NCBI GenBank assembly: GCA_902373545.1
Contig: CABKMZ010000039.1
Coordinates: forward strand, 1-17,103
Reading direction: 5' to 3'
Origin: an uncultured Actinomyces sp.
GTDB taxonomy: Bacteria > Actinomycetota > Actinomycetes > Actinomycetales > Actinomycetaceae
DNA: 17,103 nucleotides
The notes beneath the pieces are model-generated. The model had not been told where the DNA came from, did no database searches, and was given only the letters and a program-made list of their open reading frames with translations. Both the position numbers and the translations under genes were made by a program. Shown piece by piece: positions 1-6,578 of this stretch. Numbering within the stretch: the first letter of the stretch is position 1; each line of letters begins with the position of its first letter.

Positions 1-88
1 TGATGGTGGCGGCATCCCACTGGTAGGTGCGCGCGATCTCGATGTCGAGGATCGAACGCAGCGTGATGAGGGATGCTGTGACGCTCAC
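1..88 (-). CDS. 5' end of an unidentified gene (truncated by window edge)
   Basis: A GTG start at 88-86 on the minus strand is preceded by GAAAGG six bases upstream, a good ribosome-binding site. The frame stays open to base 1, giving 29 residues that begin MSVTASLITLRSILDIEIA. The gene is divergent from the SCP_3 gene at 189. The 'ITLRSIL' start loosely recalls the N-terminus of PucR-type regulators ('tvrdlL'), but 29 residues are far too few to assign a family, and I do not assign one. The reading frame and ribosome-binding site are what I see; the existence of a real gene is likely, its function unknown. Confidence 0.5.
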   Translation of the reverse strand, partial: MSVTASLITLRSILDIEIARTYQWDAATI

Positions 89-176
89 GGGTGGCCTTTC
101 GTTAGGGGTGTAACCATCCAATTGTGCCTGACTGGCCGGTCGGAATGCGCGCTCAGGCGCTCACGCGGGTGGGACG

Positions 177-182
177 TAGAAT
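177..182 (+). promoter_or_regulatory. Candidate -10 element for a leaderless transcript
   Basis: TAGAAT lies exactly six bases before the ATG at 189, so transcription would begin at or next to the start codon. No Shine-Dalgarno sequence is visible in front of that ATG, which fits a leaderless mRNA, common in Actinobacteria. No convincing -35 is seen 16-18 bases upstream. Confidence 0.4.
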
Positions 183-188
183 CGTCGC

Positions 189-557
189 ATGGCGAAACGA
201 CGCATTGATCCGGCTCAGGGGATGGAGGCGCTGCGCGCGTGGCGCGAGGCGTGTGAGCGCGGCGAGGACGCGCCTCGGGCGGTGGTCCTGACGGCTGTGC
301 GCTTCACGCTCGAGGAGCTGGGGGCCCTGCACCCGGGGCGCTCGGTCGAGGTGCGTGTGCCTCCCGCGGGCGCGGTTCAGATCCTGCCGGGCACGACGCA
401 TAGGCGCGGCACTCCGCCCGCCGTCGTGGAGACGGACGCGCGCACGTGGCTGTCGCTCGCGTGTGGTGTGCTCACGTGGGACGAGGCCGTGGCTGGCTCC
501 CTGGTGAGCGCGTCGGGTGAGCGCACGGACCTGGGGCCCCTCCTGCCGCTCGTGTGA
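189..557 (+). CDS. Sterol carrier family protein (SCP_3 / bacterial SCP ortholog)
   Basis: This 122-residue soluble protein has no signal peptide or membrane segment. The central stretch 'GRSVEVRVPPAGAVQILPGTTHRRGTPP', followed by 'VVETDARTWLSLACG' and 'SASGERTDLGPLLPLV', matches the small actinobacterial proteins annotated as sterol carrier family proteins (SCP_3). That family resembles the lipid-binding SCP2 fold, but its ligand and role in Actinobacteria are not established, so lipid binding is only inferred from the fold. Length is normal for the family. The ATG at 189 is chosen because the family's N-terminus begins close to it; it lacks a Shine-Dalgarno and probably sits on a leaderless transcript. 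It is divergent from the partial gene at 88 and convergent with the DUF4235 gene, 30 bases apart. Confidence 0.8.
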   Translation: MAKRRIDPAQGMEALRAWREACERGEDAPRAVVLTAVRFTLEELGALHPGRSVEVRVPPAGAVQILPGTTHRRGTPPAVVETDARTWLSLACGVLTWDEAVAGSLVSASGERTDLGPLLPLV

Positions 558-587
558 GGGGCGGGGAGGGGATTGGGTCGGTGAGGC

Positions 588-866
588 TCAGGCTTCGATC
601 TGGGGAGCGCCGAAGCGTGCGATGAGCTTGGGGGCCAGGTACTTCTGGGAGCCCTTGTAGGCGTAGCGCTGGGCGACGGCTGCGACGGCGGCGGTGGAGG
701 CCGCGAAGAGTACCAGCGAGGCCAGGGTGACGTCGTCGGCGTCCTCGGCGGGGACGGGGCGCTTGGTGACGGCCTTCCAACCAAATTCAAAAATCTTGGA
801 GGCCGCGAAGGCTGCTCCGGCGATGACGGCGGTCGTGGCGAGCTTGTCGATGGTGGCGGGATCCAT
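588..866 (-). CDS. DUF4235 family small membrane protein
   Basis: This 92-residue protein begins MDPATIDKLATTAVIAGAAF. It has a hydrophobic segment at about residues 8-30, a polar loop 'KAVTKRPVPAEDADD', then a second hydrophobic segment at about 46-64, and a basic tail containing 'QKYLAPKL'. This matches DUF4235, two-helix membrane proteins widespread in Actinobacteria with no known function; the loop with a W-K-x-V motif followed by an acidic patch is typical. The ATG at 866 is chosen because AGGAG sits seven bases upstream and because the family starts there; the longer open frame to 929 adds a low-complexity Arg/Thr stretch unlike the family. It converges on the SCP_3 gene and is divergent from the lipoprotein gene at 1006. 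Confidence 0.8.
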   Translation of the reverse strand: MDPATIDKLATTAVIAGAAFAASKIFEFGWKAVTKRPVPAEDADDVTLASLVLFAASTAAVAAVAQRYAYKGSQKYLAPKLIARFGAPQIEA

Positions 867-966
867 GTGTGTCTCCTGGCGTGGGTTGATTGTCCCTGCG
901 CGGGCGCGCGTGCTTCCATGATGCCCCACACTCCGGTCTTGTGCGAGGCCCAGCGGCTGTCTGTCT

Positions 967-972
967 TATGCT
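967..972 (+). promoter_or_regulatory. Candidate -10 element for the lipoprotein gene
   Basis: TATGCT lies 33 bases before the ATG at 1006, at a sensible distance to give a short leader carrying the AGAAGG ribosome-binding site. No clear -35 was found at 16-18 bases upstream, so this is a weak call. Confidence 0.3.
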
Positions 973-1005
973 TAGACGCAACTGTTCCCGTCAGAAGGAT
1001 TCGTC

Positions 1006-2295
1006 ATGGCTCGCGCCCGCTTTGTTTTTGCGCTGTCAGCCCTCGCGGCTGCTGCTACGGCCCTGTCGGCGTGTTCGTCGTCTGTGTCGTCGAGCGCCCC
1101 ACAGGATCCTTTCGCGGCGCCGGTCGTTCCCGGCCAGGGTGCCCAGGGCTTGCCCGGTGACTTGCATGGCACGATTAACGCGCCGACGCCTCGCTCAGGT
1201 TCGGGCGTGGTGACGGTTGCTCTCGTGGGCGGCGCGCAGCTGCCTACCGAGACGGCGGAGGCGTTCACGAAGGCGACGGGTTTCTCGGTAGCGGTCGTCC
1301 CGGTTGATGGCGTGGCCATGGTGCCGAAGGCTGATGCGGACGTCGTCTTAGGCTTGGATGGCGCGGATGCGTTGCAGGCTGCGAGGGCGGGCATGATCGC
1401 TGGCGCGCCCCCGCAGGACACGATGACTCTCGCGGGGACGACCGTTGATGGCGCGCCCGCGGCTGTGGCGTACGGGCGCGACGACGTGTGTGTCATTGCC
1501 GACAAGTCTTGGATGAGCGCGAATAATCGTCCCTTGCCGACCTCGTTCCACGATCTGTCCGACCCGCGCGTGCGCGCGCTGCTTACGGTCCCAGACCCGG
1601 CCTCGTCGTCGGTGGGACGCGCGTTTGTGCAGGAGGCTGCCTCTCAGACGGGCGAGGGCCTCGGGCCTTTCGTGCAGTCTCTGAACCCGCGCGTGGACGC
1701 CTCCCTGGGCGCGACGATCGGCGCGTGGACGGCCGGCGCGTACGTGTCCGACAGCTATCTGTCCGAGGTCGTGGGCTCCGAGTCAGGCAAGTCCGGTTCC
1801 TACCCGCTGGTGGTTGCTCCGCGGTCGCTGGCGGCTGCAGCCGCGACGAACACGGGCGCTGACTCGTACGGCACGGCGGTGACCTCAACGTGCATCGCGC
1901 GCATTATGTACGTGGCTGCCACTCAGGCACCCGCCTCCGACGGTGCCGAGTCCCTCATTGCCTGGCTCCAGGGCGAAATCGCGCAGCGTTCCCTGGCCAC
2001 GACGGGTGCCGCGTACCCGATCGACGGCGTGCTCGCCGCCGACACGAAGGCCGAGTGGCTCATGGGCATCAGCGGAAACGCGGTCGTTACCGACGAGACG
2101 ATCGGTTCCCTCGACGCGATGAACGCGTGGCTGTCGACGTGGAGCTCGGCCATCGAGGCTCCCGCACCGGCATCCACGCCCGAGCCGACGACGGACCCCG
2201 CGACTGAGCCGCAGACGAGCTCCGCGGTCGACCCCGTGCAGGACGAGGCCGGGGCGGAAGACGACGGGCCGGCGGCCTACGACGACGAGGAGTAG
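1006..2295 (+). CDS. Solute-binding lipoprotein, thiamine/iron-type (orphan)
   Basis: This 429-residue lipoprotein has a basic start (MARAR), a hydrophobic core and a lipobox LSAC with Cys23 as the lipidation site, so it should be anchored outside the cytoplasmic membrane. Residues ~60-380 look like a type 2 periplasmic-binding fold. The stretch 'AVAYGRDDVCVIAD…LPTSFHDLSDPRVRALLTVPDP' followed by 'SSVGRAFV' closely follows the ThiB/iron-binding pattern (Tyr-Gly, then 'P.S..DL.dP..kg.l...DP..S..G.afl'). The ligand is not certain. The last ~45 residues are a Pro/Thr/Glu/Asp-rich tail that such proteins usually lack. AGAAGG six bases before the ATG supports the start. No permease or ATPase gene is adjacent, so it is either an orphan component or was repurposed. 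Confidence 0.72.
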   Translation: MARARFVFALSALAAAATALSACSSSVSSSAPQDPFAAPVVPGQGAQGLPGDLHGTINAPTPRSGSGVVTVALVGGAQLPTETAEAFTKATGFSVAVVPVDGVAMVPKADADVVLGLDGADALQAARAGMIAGAPPQDTMTLAGTTVDGAPAAVAYGRDDVCVIADKSWMSANNRPLPTSFHDLSDPRVRALLTVPDPASSSVGRAFVQEAASQTGEGLGPFVQSLNPRVDASLGATIGAWTAGAYVSDSYLSEVVGSESGKSGSYPLVVAPRSLAAAAATNTGADSYGTAVTSTCIARIMYVAATQAPASDGAESLIAWLQGEIAQRSLATTGAAYPIDGVLAADTKAEWLMGISGNAVVTDETIGSLDAMNAWLSTWSSAIEAPAPASTPEPTTDPATEPQTSSAVDPVQDEAGAEDDGPAAYDDEE

Positions 2296-2312
2296 GCACC
2301 CCACCGGTGATG

Positions 2313-2347
2313 GGAGCGGGGACGCGGCACTGCCGCGTCCCCGCTCC
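2313..2347. terminator. Strong hairpin between convergent genes (bidirectional terminator)
   Basis: The 16-base arms GGAGCGGGGACGCGGC (2313-2328) and GCCGCGTCCCCGCTCC (2332-2347) are perfectly complementary around the three-base loop ACT. It sits 17 bases after the lipoprotein stop and 41 bases past the stop of the opposing DUF4921 gene, so it can serve both. No T-tract follows on either strand, which is usual for high-GC actinobacterial terminators. Confidence 0.75.
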
Positions 2348-2388
2348 TCGTGTCGGACTATCCGTTCCCGCGCGCGAATGGGGTCCCT

Positions 2389-3708
2389 CTAGTCGCGCAG
2401 CATCGAGGGGCTAACCCGGCACTCGTCGCCGATGCGCATGGGCGCGATGAGGCCCGCTTCGCGCAGCTCGCGCAGGCGCGGGACCGTGCGTTCGACGACC
2501 TTCCACGGGTCGATTGTGTTGAGGTAGATGCGGGTGCCGCCCTCGAAGCCGGCCAGCGTCGAGATGCGCCACTTGAGCAGGATCCTCCAGCGCATCGGCG
2601 TGGAGACGGTGGGCGGGCGGTAGTACCACTCCTCGTTCGCGGGAACGTCCGCCCCGGTCGCGGCGTGCGCGGCGTGCAGGATGTCGGAGATCCCGGCCAT
2701 GGCCTCGTCGCTGACCTCCCACGGGTTGCGCGGCGAGTGCAGCGGCCAGATCGCGATGCCGGGGAAGCGGTGACCGAAGCCGGCTAGGGCGACGGCGTGC
2801 TCGTTTTGGGCGATGAGGAGCTTGCGGGTGGCAGCGACCGTGAAGATCTGGTCGTAGATGTCGGGCTGGGCGCGCAGGCGCTCCAGCTCGGCCTCGGTCT
2901 GGACGGACATGTCGTCGATGGCGACCAGCTGCTTGTGGAGGTGGTCGAAGGAAGCGCCGGCGGGGCGCAGCCAGTTTTGGAAGGTTGCGACGTAGCGCAC
3001 CGCGGGGCTGAGGTCGTACAGGTCGCGCATGGAGCGGGCTGTGTACGCGGTGTACTGGGCGTGTTCCTCGGGGGTGAGGGTGCCCGAACCGGCCAGCTGG
3101 TGGGCTTCGGTGGCGCCGTCGACGAAGTGGCGTTTGCCGATGATCAGGTCGTGGCCGCCGGAGAAGAAGCCGTTGGCAGCCTGGAGGCGTGCGGTCTCGC
3201 TGGTCGCGGCGAATTCGCCTTCGCTCATGCCCGAGGCCAGCATCCGCGCGCGCACGACGTTCATCACGTGGTCGTAGCCCGCGTCCGAGGCCAGGTAGCG
3301 GGCCATGCGGTGTCGGTCCTCTTCTGAGGGCACGTGCCCGTGGTTGAGGTGCCAGTAGTTGTAGGAGACGATTTCGAAGAGGTTGGGGATGCGCCGGAAT
3401 TCGGCGACTGTGTCGCCCAGCTTGTCGGCACCCAGGGCGTCGAGCTGCTCCCATGTGCCGTCCTCGCGGCGCACGAGACGCGACTTTTCGGGCGGGGTCT
3501 CCAGGTAGCGGCCGGAACAGAACGCGCAGTGGTGTCCGTCGGCGTCGTGGTCGATGGGGTTGCGGTCGGTGTGTGGCGCTGTGAGCGGCCGGTTTCCGCG
3601 GCCGGGGACGGTCCACACCTCTGTGCCGGTGAGCAGGTTCTGCTGTTTGACGGTGCCGTCGGCGAGTCGCACGATGGCGCGGTCGGCGCGGGTGAGCTTC
3701 GATGCCAT
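2389..3708 (-). CDS. DUF4921 family GalT-like (HIT superfamily) protein
   Basis: This 439-residue cytoplasmic protein shows the hallmarks of the galactose-1-phosphate uridylyltransferase fold. A CxxC pair (C61-A-F-C64), probably zinc-binding, is followed by 'RYLETPPEK', then 'RIPNLFEIVSYNYWHLNHGH' around 107-124, and the active-site-like motif F-D-H256-L-H258-K-Q260, which parallels HPHxQ of GalT (His as nucleotide acceptor). N-terminal 'LADGTVKQQNLLTGTEVWTVPGR' and the overall length match actinobacterial DUF4921 proteins. A nucleotidyl transfer or hydrolysis reaction is likely; the substrate is unknown, so galT should not be assigned. The ATG at 3708 has no convincing Shine-Dalgarno, but TACGAT stands six bases upstream, hinting at a leaderless start. 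It lies 19 bases behind the aldo/keto reductase on the same strand and may be co-transcribed. Confidence 0.8.
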   Translation of the reverse strand: MASKLTRADRAIVRLADGTVKQQNLLTGTEVWTVPGRGNRPLTAPHTDRNPIDHDADGHHCAFCSGRYLETPPEKSRLVRREDGTWEQLDALGADKLGDTVAEFRRIPNLFEIVSYNYWHLNHGHVPSEEDRHRMARYLASDAGYDHVMNVVRARMLASGMSEGEFAATSETARLQAANGFFSGGHDLIIGKRHFVDGATEAHQLAGSGTLTPEEHAQYTAYTARSMRDLYDLSPAVRYVATFQNWLRPAGASFDHLHKQLVAIDDMSVQTEAELERLRAQPDIYDQIFTVAATRKLLIAQNEHAVALAGFGHRFPGIAIWPLHSPRNPWEVSDEAMAGISDILHAAHAATGADVPANEEWYYRPPTVSTPMRWRILLKWRISTLAGFEGGTRIYLNTIDPWKVVERTVPRLRELREAGLIAPMRIGDECRVSPSMLRD

Positions 3709-3714
3709 GTCTTA

Positions 3715-3720
3715 ATCGTA
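3715..3720 (-). promoter_or_regulatory. Candidate -10 (TACGAT) directly before the DUF4921 start
   Basis: On the minus strand TACGAT is followed by six bases and then the ATG at 3708, the geometry of a leaderless promoter. It lies in the 19-base gap after the aldo/keto reductase, so the DUF4921 gene may have its own transcript as well as read-through. No good -35 is seen. Confidence 0.3.
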
Positions 3721-3727
3721 CCTGTCG

Positions 3728-4606
3728 TCAGAGTCGGTTCATGGTGGCGGGGTGCGATCCGGTGCGCCCGGCCTCGCCTTCGTCGAGCGCGTCGATGCGC
3801 GCGGTCTGTCCAGGGCTCAAGCTGAAGGAAAAAGCGTCGATGTTCGTGGCCATGCGCTGGCTGGACAGTGTCTTGGGGAAGACGACGTGGCCGCGGTCGA
3901 TGGCCCAGCGCAGGGTGACTTGGGCGGCGCTGACGCCCAGTTCGTCGCCGATGGCGCGCAGGGTGGGGTCGGTGATGGCGCGTCCGCGGGCCAGGGGAGA
4001 CCACGCTTCGAAGACCATGCCGAGGCCCTGGGCGTAGGTGCGCAGCGCGTTGTTGGGCAGGAAGGGGTGTGCCTCGACCTGTAGGACGTGCGGGCGCACG
4101 GTGGCGACGGCGCGGACCGCTTCGACGTGCTCGCGCTCGTAGTTCGACAGGCCGATCGCGCGTGCGCCGCCGGTGTTGAAAGCCTCCTCGAGGGCCGGCC
4201 AGGGCAGGGCAACGTCGCCCCCGTAGAGGGTGGGCAGCGGCCAGTGCACGAGGAGCAGATCGACGTAGTCGGTGCGCAGGTCTTGGAGCGACTGGGCGAT
4301 GGATGCGGCGGCGCGCTCGGGCTCGTGGTTGGAGTTGTCGACCTTGGTGGTGAGGAAAATCTGCTCGCGCGGGATTCCGGAGGTGTCGAGCGCGGCTCCA
4401 ACCTCGGCCTCGTTGCCGTACATCTGCGCGGTGTCGATATGGCGGTACCCGACCTCGAGGGCGCGGCTGACGGCGTCGTAGGCGTCCTCGGGGGCGACTT
4501 TATAGGTGCCGAAACCCAGCACGGGGATGGGTGCGCCCGTCGGGAGTGTGAGCGTGGGAATGGGGGACGAGGCCGTGGTGGCGTCGTCGGGTAATGGGGC
4601 GTTCAT
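3728..4606 (-). CDS. Aldo/keto reductase
   Basis: This 292-residue cytoplasmic NAD(P)H-dependent oxidoreductase belongs to the AKR (TIM-barrel) superfamily. The catalytic tetrad is complete: Asp58 and Tyr63 in 'HIDTAQMYGNE', Lys88 in 'LTTKV', and His121 in 'LLLVHWP'. Family hallmarks include 'IPVLGFGTYKV' near the N-terminus, 'GGARAIGLSNYEREHVE', 'FEAWSPLARG' and 'VFPKTLSSQRMATNIDAFSFSLS'. The last two supply the cofactor-phosphate region. It resembles the 2,5-diketo-D-gluconate reductase-like (AKR5-type) bacterial branch, whose physiological substrates are usually unknown. The ATG at 4606 is well supported by AGGAGG eight bases upstream. Compared with usual family members the N-terminus carries about 15 extra Pro/Ala/Ser residues. 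The DUF4921 gene follows after 19 bases. Confidence 0.93.
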   Translation of the reverse strand: MNAPLPDDATTASSPIPTLTLPTGAPIPVLGFGTYKVAPEDAYDAVSRALEVGYRHIDTAQMYGNEAEVGAALDTSGIPREQIFLTTKVDNSNHEPERAAASIAQSLQDLRTDYVDLLLVHWPLPTLYGGDVALPWPALEEAFNTGGARAIGLSNYEREHVEAVRAVATVRPHVLQVEAHPFLPNNALRTYAQGLGMVFEAWSPLARGRAITDPTLRAIGDELGVSAAQVTLRWAIDRGHVVFPKTLSSQRMATNIDAFSFSLSPGQTARIDALDEGEAGRTGSHPATMNRL

Positions 4607-4630
4607 CGGTGAATCCTCCTAGTCGTTCCC

Positions 4631-4636
4631 AGTGTA
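4631..4636 (-). promoter_or_regulatory. Candidate -10 (TACACT) for the aldo/keto reductase
   Basis: TACACT on the minus strand lies 24 bases before the ATG at 4606, and the strong AGGAGG ribosome-binding site falls between them. A matching -35 is not evident. Confidence 0.3.
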
Positions 4637-4752
4637 GCCTTCCGCACGCGGCGCAGTTGCCGTCGTCCACACGCGCGCTCGGTCAGTGTGCCGTAGTGTT
4701 GTCCTCGTTTCGGAGCCGTGTGGGGCACCGGTTGGAGAGCGCAGGAGGACTC

Positions 4753-5577
4753 ATGATCAACGTCTACGAGACGGAGGACGGTGTCGTCTTCGACATGAGC
4801 CAGCTGGAGTGCGACGCTCTGCGCTCGTACGCCGATGGGCTCGTTGCCGACCCCGAGCATCCTTTCGTTGAGCTGCTGCGCAGCCAGGGCCTCGTCGTTG
4901 GTGACACTCCCGTCCCGCATCTTGCTGCTCTCCTTCAGGCGTTTTCGCAGGCGACGAAGGTGCTGACCGCTTGGGTCGTTGCTCCGGCTGGGTGCCGCCG
5001 CGCCACCTTCTTCGTTGGCCCGCACTCCGCCGTGGTGTCGCGGTGCGAGGAGGGGGGACTGTACGCGGGCGAGGATGACCTGTTGTCGGTGTGGGTCGTC
5101 GGCTCCGCGCAGCTGCGCGAGACCTTTTTCGAACTCAGTGCCTTGGGGGAACCCTCCGGCGATGGGATTGTGCCGACGGCGGTACCGGAGGTGCTCGTCA
5201 GCGCGCTCGAACGGGGCGACGACACGAAGATTCTCGTGGAGGTGCCGAAGGCTGCCCGCGAGATCGCGGAGATCATCGATTCCGAGATCGACGAGGCGAC
5301 GGGAGCCTTCTGGGCGGATGTCGCGGATGACTCGTGGGTGGGGCTTGCCGTGCGGGTCGTCGATGCGGCGGAGTACCCGAGCCTGGCGGGCGAGAGCTGG
5401 CGATTGCTCGCCACCAGCGAGGAGGTATGCGAGGTGCTGGCGGGCGTGGAGTTTACTGAGCTGTACCCCGATGAGGTGCCTCTGCTGGCGGATAAGGACG
5501 GTGAATTCTGGGCGGCAGTTGCTTCATCATCGCCGGAGGTGCTCTGGGAAGACATCGAGGACGTACTCGCTGAATAG
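4753..5577 (+). CDS. Unrecognised acidic cytoplasmic protein
   Basis: This 274-residue protein starts MINVYETEDGVVFDMSQLE. The ATG at 4753 is chosen because AGGAGG lies four bases upstream; the frame remains open to 4594, but the added residues are low in protein-like character and overlap the start of the opposing reductase gene. There is no signal peptide or membrane segment. The protein is rich in Glu/Asp/Ala/Val and the C-terminus is strongly acidic ('SSSPEVLWEDIEDVLAE'). The middle ('VVAPAGCRRATFFVGPHSAVVSRCEEGG…LLSVWVVGSAQLRETFFELS') has a strand-turn-strand rhythm loosely like EspG-type chaperones of ESX secretion, but no ESX genes are nearby and I do not assign it. A hairpin follows the stop. 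Coding bias matches its neighbours, so the gene is real. Confidence 0.8.
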   Translation: MINVYETEDGVVFDMSQLECDALRSYADGLVADPEHPFVELLRSQGLVVGDTPVPHLAALLQAFSQATKVLTAWVVAPAGCRRATFFVGPHSAVVSRCEEGGLYAGEDDLLSVWVVGSAQLRETFFELSALGEPSGDGIVPTAVPEVLVSALERGDDTKILVEVPKAAREIAEIIDSEIDEATGAFWADVADDSWVGLAVRVVDAAEYPSLAGESWRLLATSEEVCEVLAGVEFTELYPDEVPLLADKDGEFWAAVASSSPEVLWEDIEDVLAE

Positions 5578-5590
5578 TCCATCTGTCGAT

Positions 5591-5619
5591 CCGCAGGTCT
5601 CATAGTCTGAGATCAGCGG
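5591..5619 (+). terminator. Hairpin after the acidic protein gene
   Basis: CCGC-A-GGTCTCA (5591-5602) pairs with TGAGATC-A-GCGG (5608-5619) around the loop TAGTC. There are eleven base pairs, including one G-U, interrupted by a single A-A mismatch. It begins 14 bases after the stop at 5577 and is followed by a moderately T-rich stretch, fitting a rho-independent terminator. Confidence 0.6.
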
Positions 5620-5893
5620 GTGTCAATTATTTACTATCTATCTGGTCAAATACTAGGCGAGGGTCGGTTTTGGTTGCTTTGGGTGTGTCGGAGCGCGAGG
5701 TGTGTCATCTCTGACCGCTTGACTTATAAAACATTGCAATAAAGCTGAAAATCCTGTGCGTGATGTCTGCAACATGGTTGGCACTTTTATTGGAAGCTCG
5801 GTTAATTTGTTACGTGTGCCGCGGAATGTCAAAGGCTTGCATCTAACCAGGCGGTAGGGATTTTGTTAGGTAACCCACCGTCATTTGTCCTCA

Positions 5894-5919
5894 CTATGTA
5901 ACGATTTGGCGTACGATAG
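5894..5919 (+). promoter_or_regulatory. Candidate PadR operator overlapping the padR -10
   Basis: CTATGTAACG (5894-5903) and CGTACGATAG (5910-5919) form an imperfect inverted repeat, seven of ten positions matching, around ATTTGG. The right arm contains TACGAT (5912-5917), a good -10 hexamer that would start a leader of roughly 45 bases. PadR repressors usually bind palindromes in their own promoter, so this is the natural operator candidate. No clear -35 was found, and the binding is inferred. Confidence 0.4.
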
Positions 5920-5969
5920 ATACTGTTCAACTACGAAAGCCAACGCGTCACTACAACGAACGGAGAGTT

Positions 5970-6578
5970 ATGTCGGTTCGCAATGCACTGCTGGCACTCG
6001 TCGCGCAGCAGCCCGCGGGTGTCTACCGCCTCAAGCAGATGTTCGAGGAGCAGACGTGTGGAGCGTGGCCGCTCAACATCGGCCAGGTTTACCAGACCAT
6101 GCAGCGCCTGGAGCGTGACGGTCAGGTTGTGTCTCACGCTGAGACCAACGCGGGCCGTGACTCTGAGGTCTTCGAGCTGACCGACGCTGGTCGCGATGTT
6201 CTCAACGCCTGGTGGTCCACCCCCGTTCCGCGCGAGCACCCCGAGCGTGACGAGCTTGTCATGAAGCTCGCCGTGGCCGCTGCCGACCCCACGGTCGACG
6301 TCGAGGCCATGATTCAGACCCAGCGTCGCTCGACCCTGGGCTCCCTGCGCGACGTGACCCGCCTCAAGGCCTCGGCCGACGAGGGCGAGCTCGCCTGGAA
6401 GCTCATCCTGGAGCGTCACATCTTCGACCTCGAGGCCGAGCTCAACTGGCTCGACCACATCGAGTCCGGTGCGGTCTCCGAGGCCGCGCGTCGCGCCGCC
6501 TTCGCTGCCGCGAAGGGCCGCTCGATGAGCTGGGCCCAGGCTGAGGCCGGTATTTCGGAGCGTGCCGGGGTGCGATGA
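5970..6578 (+). CDS. PadR family transcriptional regulator
   Basis: This 202-residue cytoplasmic DNA-binding protein has an N-terminal winged helix of the PadR type (~1-80). 'RNALLALVAQQPAGVYRLKQMFEEQTCGAWPLNIGQVYQTMQRLERDGQVVSH', with its conserved 'YqtmqRLErdG' recognition helix and the wing 'SEVFELTDAGRDVL', is characteristic. The C-terminal part (~95-180) is a helical dimerisation region of the Vir_act_alpha_C type. GGAGAG just before the ATG supports the start. Its stop overlaps the start of the ABC ATPase gene by four bases (ATGA), so regulator and transporter are one operon. Such PadR proteins normally repress their own transporter operon and release DNA when a toxic compound or peptide binds; that mode is inferred here from family and context. 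The last ~20 residues are probably flexible. Confidence 0.92.
   Translation: MSVRNALLALVAQQPAGVYRLKQMFEEQTCGAWPLNIGQVYQTMQRLERDGQVVSHAETNAGRDSEVFELTDAGRDVLNAWWSTPVPREHPERDELVMKLAVAAADPTVDVEAMIQTQRRSTLGSLRDVTRLKASADEGELAWKLILERHIFDLEAELNWLDHIESGAVSEAARRAAFAAAKGRSMSWAQAEAGISERAGVR

Larger units (their letters stand above)
5578..5969. other. AT-richer intergenic stretch before padR
   Basis: These 392 bases hold no convincing gene and are visibly richer in A/T than anything else in the window, with runs such as TTATAAAACATTGCAATAAA (5723-5742). They contain the terminator-like hairpin at 5591-5619 and the padR promoter region at 5894-5919. GTTA/TAAC-type motifs recur at about 5809 (GTTACG), 5866 (GTTAGGTAAC) and 5898 (GTAACG). 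TTGACT at 5719-5724 looks like a -35 but has no good -10 at the right distance. Confidence 0.5.

Noticed and set aside
2411..3616. A 401-residue minus-strand open frame inside the DUF4921 gene
   Set aside because: It is Arg/Pro/His-rich with no domain signal and lies wholly inside a gene with clear GalT-like motifs. Long alternative frames are expected at this GC content.
4594..4752. N-terminal extension of the acidic protein to 4594
   Set aside because: It would overlap the start of the opposing reductase gene and its ribosome-binding site, and AGGAGG marks the ATG at 4753 instead.
5719..5747. TTGACT with AT-rich sequence as a promoter
   Set aside because: There is no -10 hexamer at 16-18 bases spacing; the TATAAA is directly adjacent to the -35-like hexamer.
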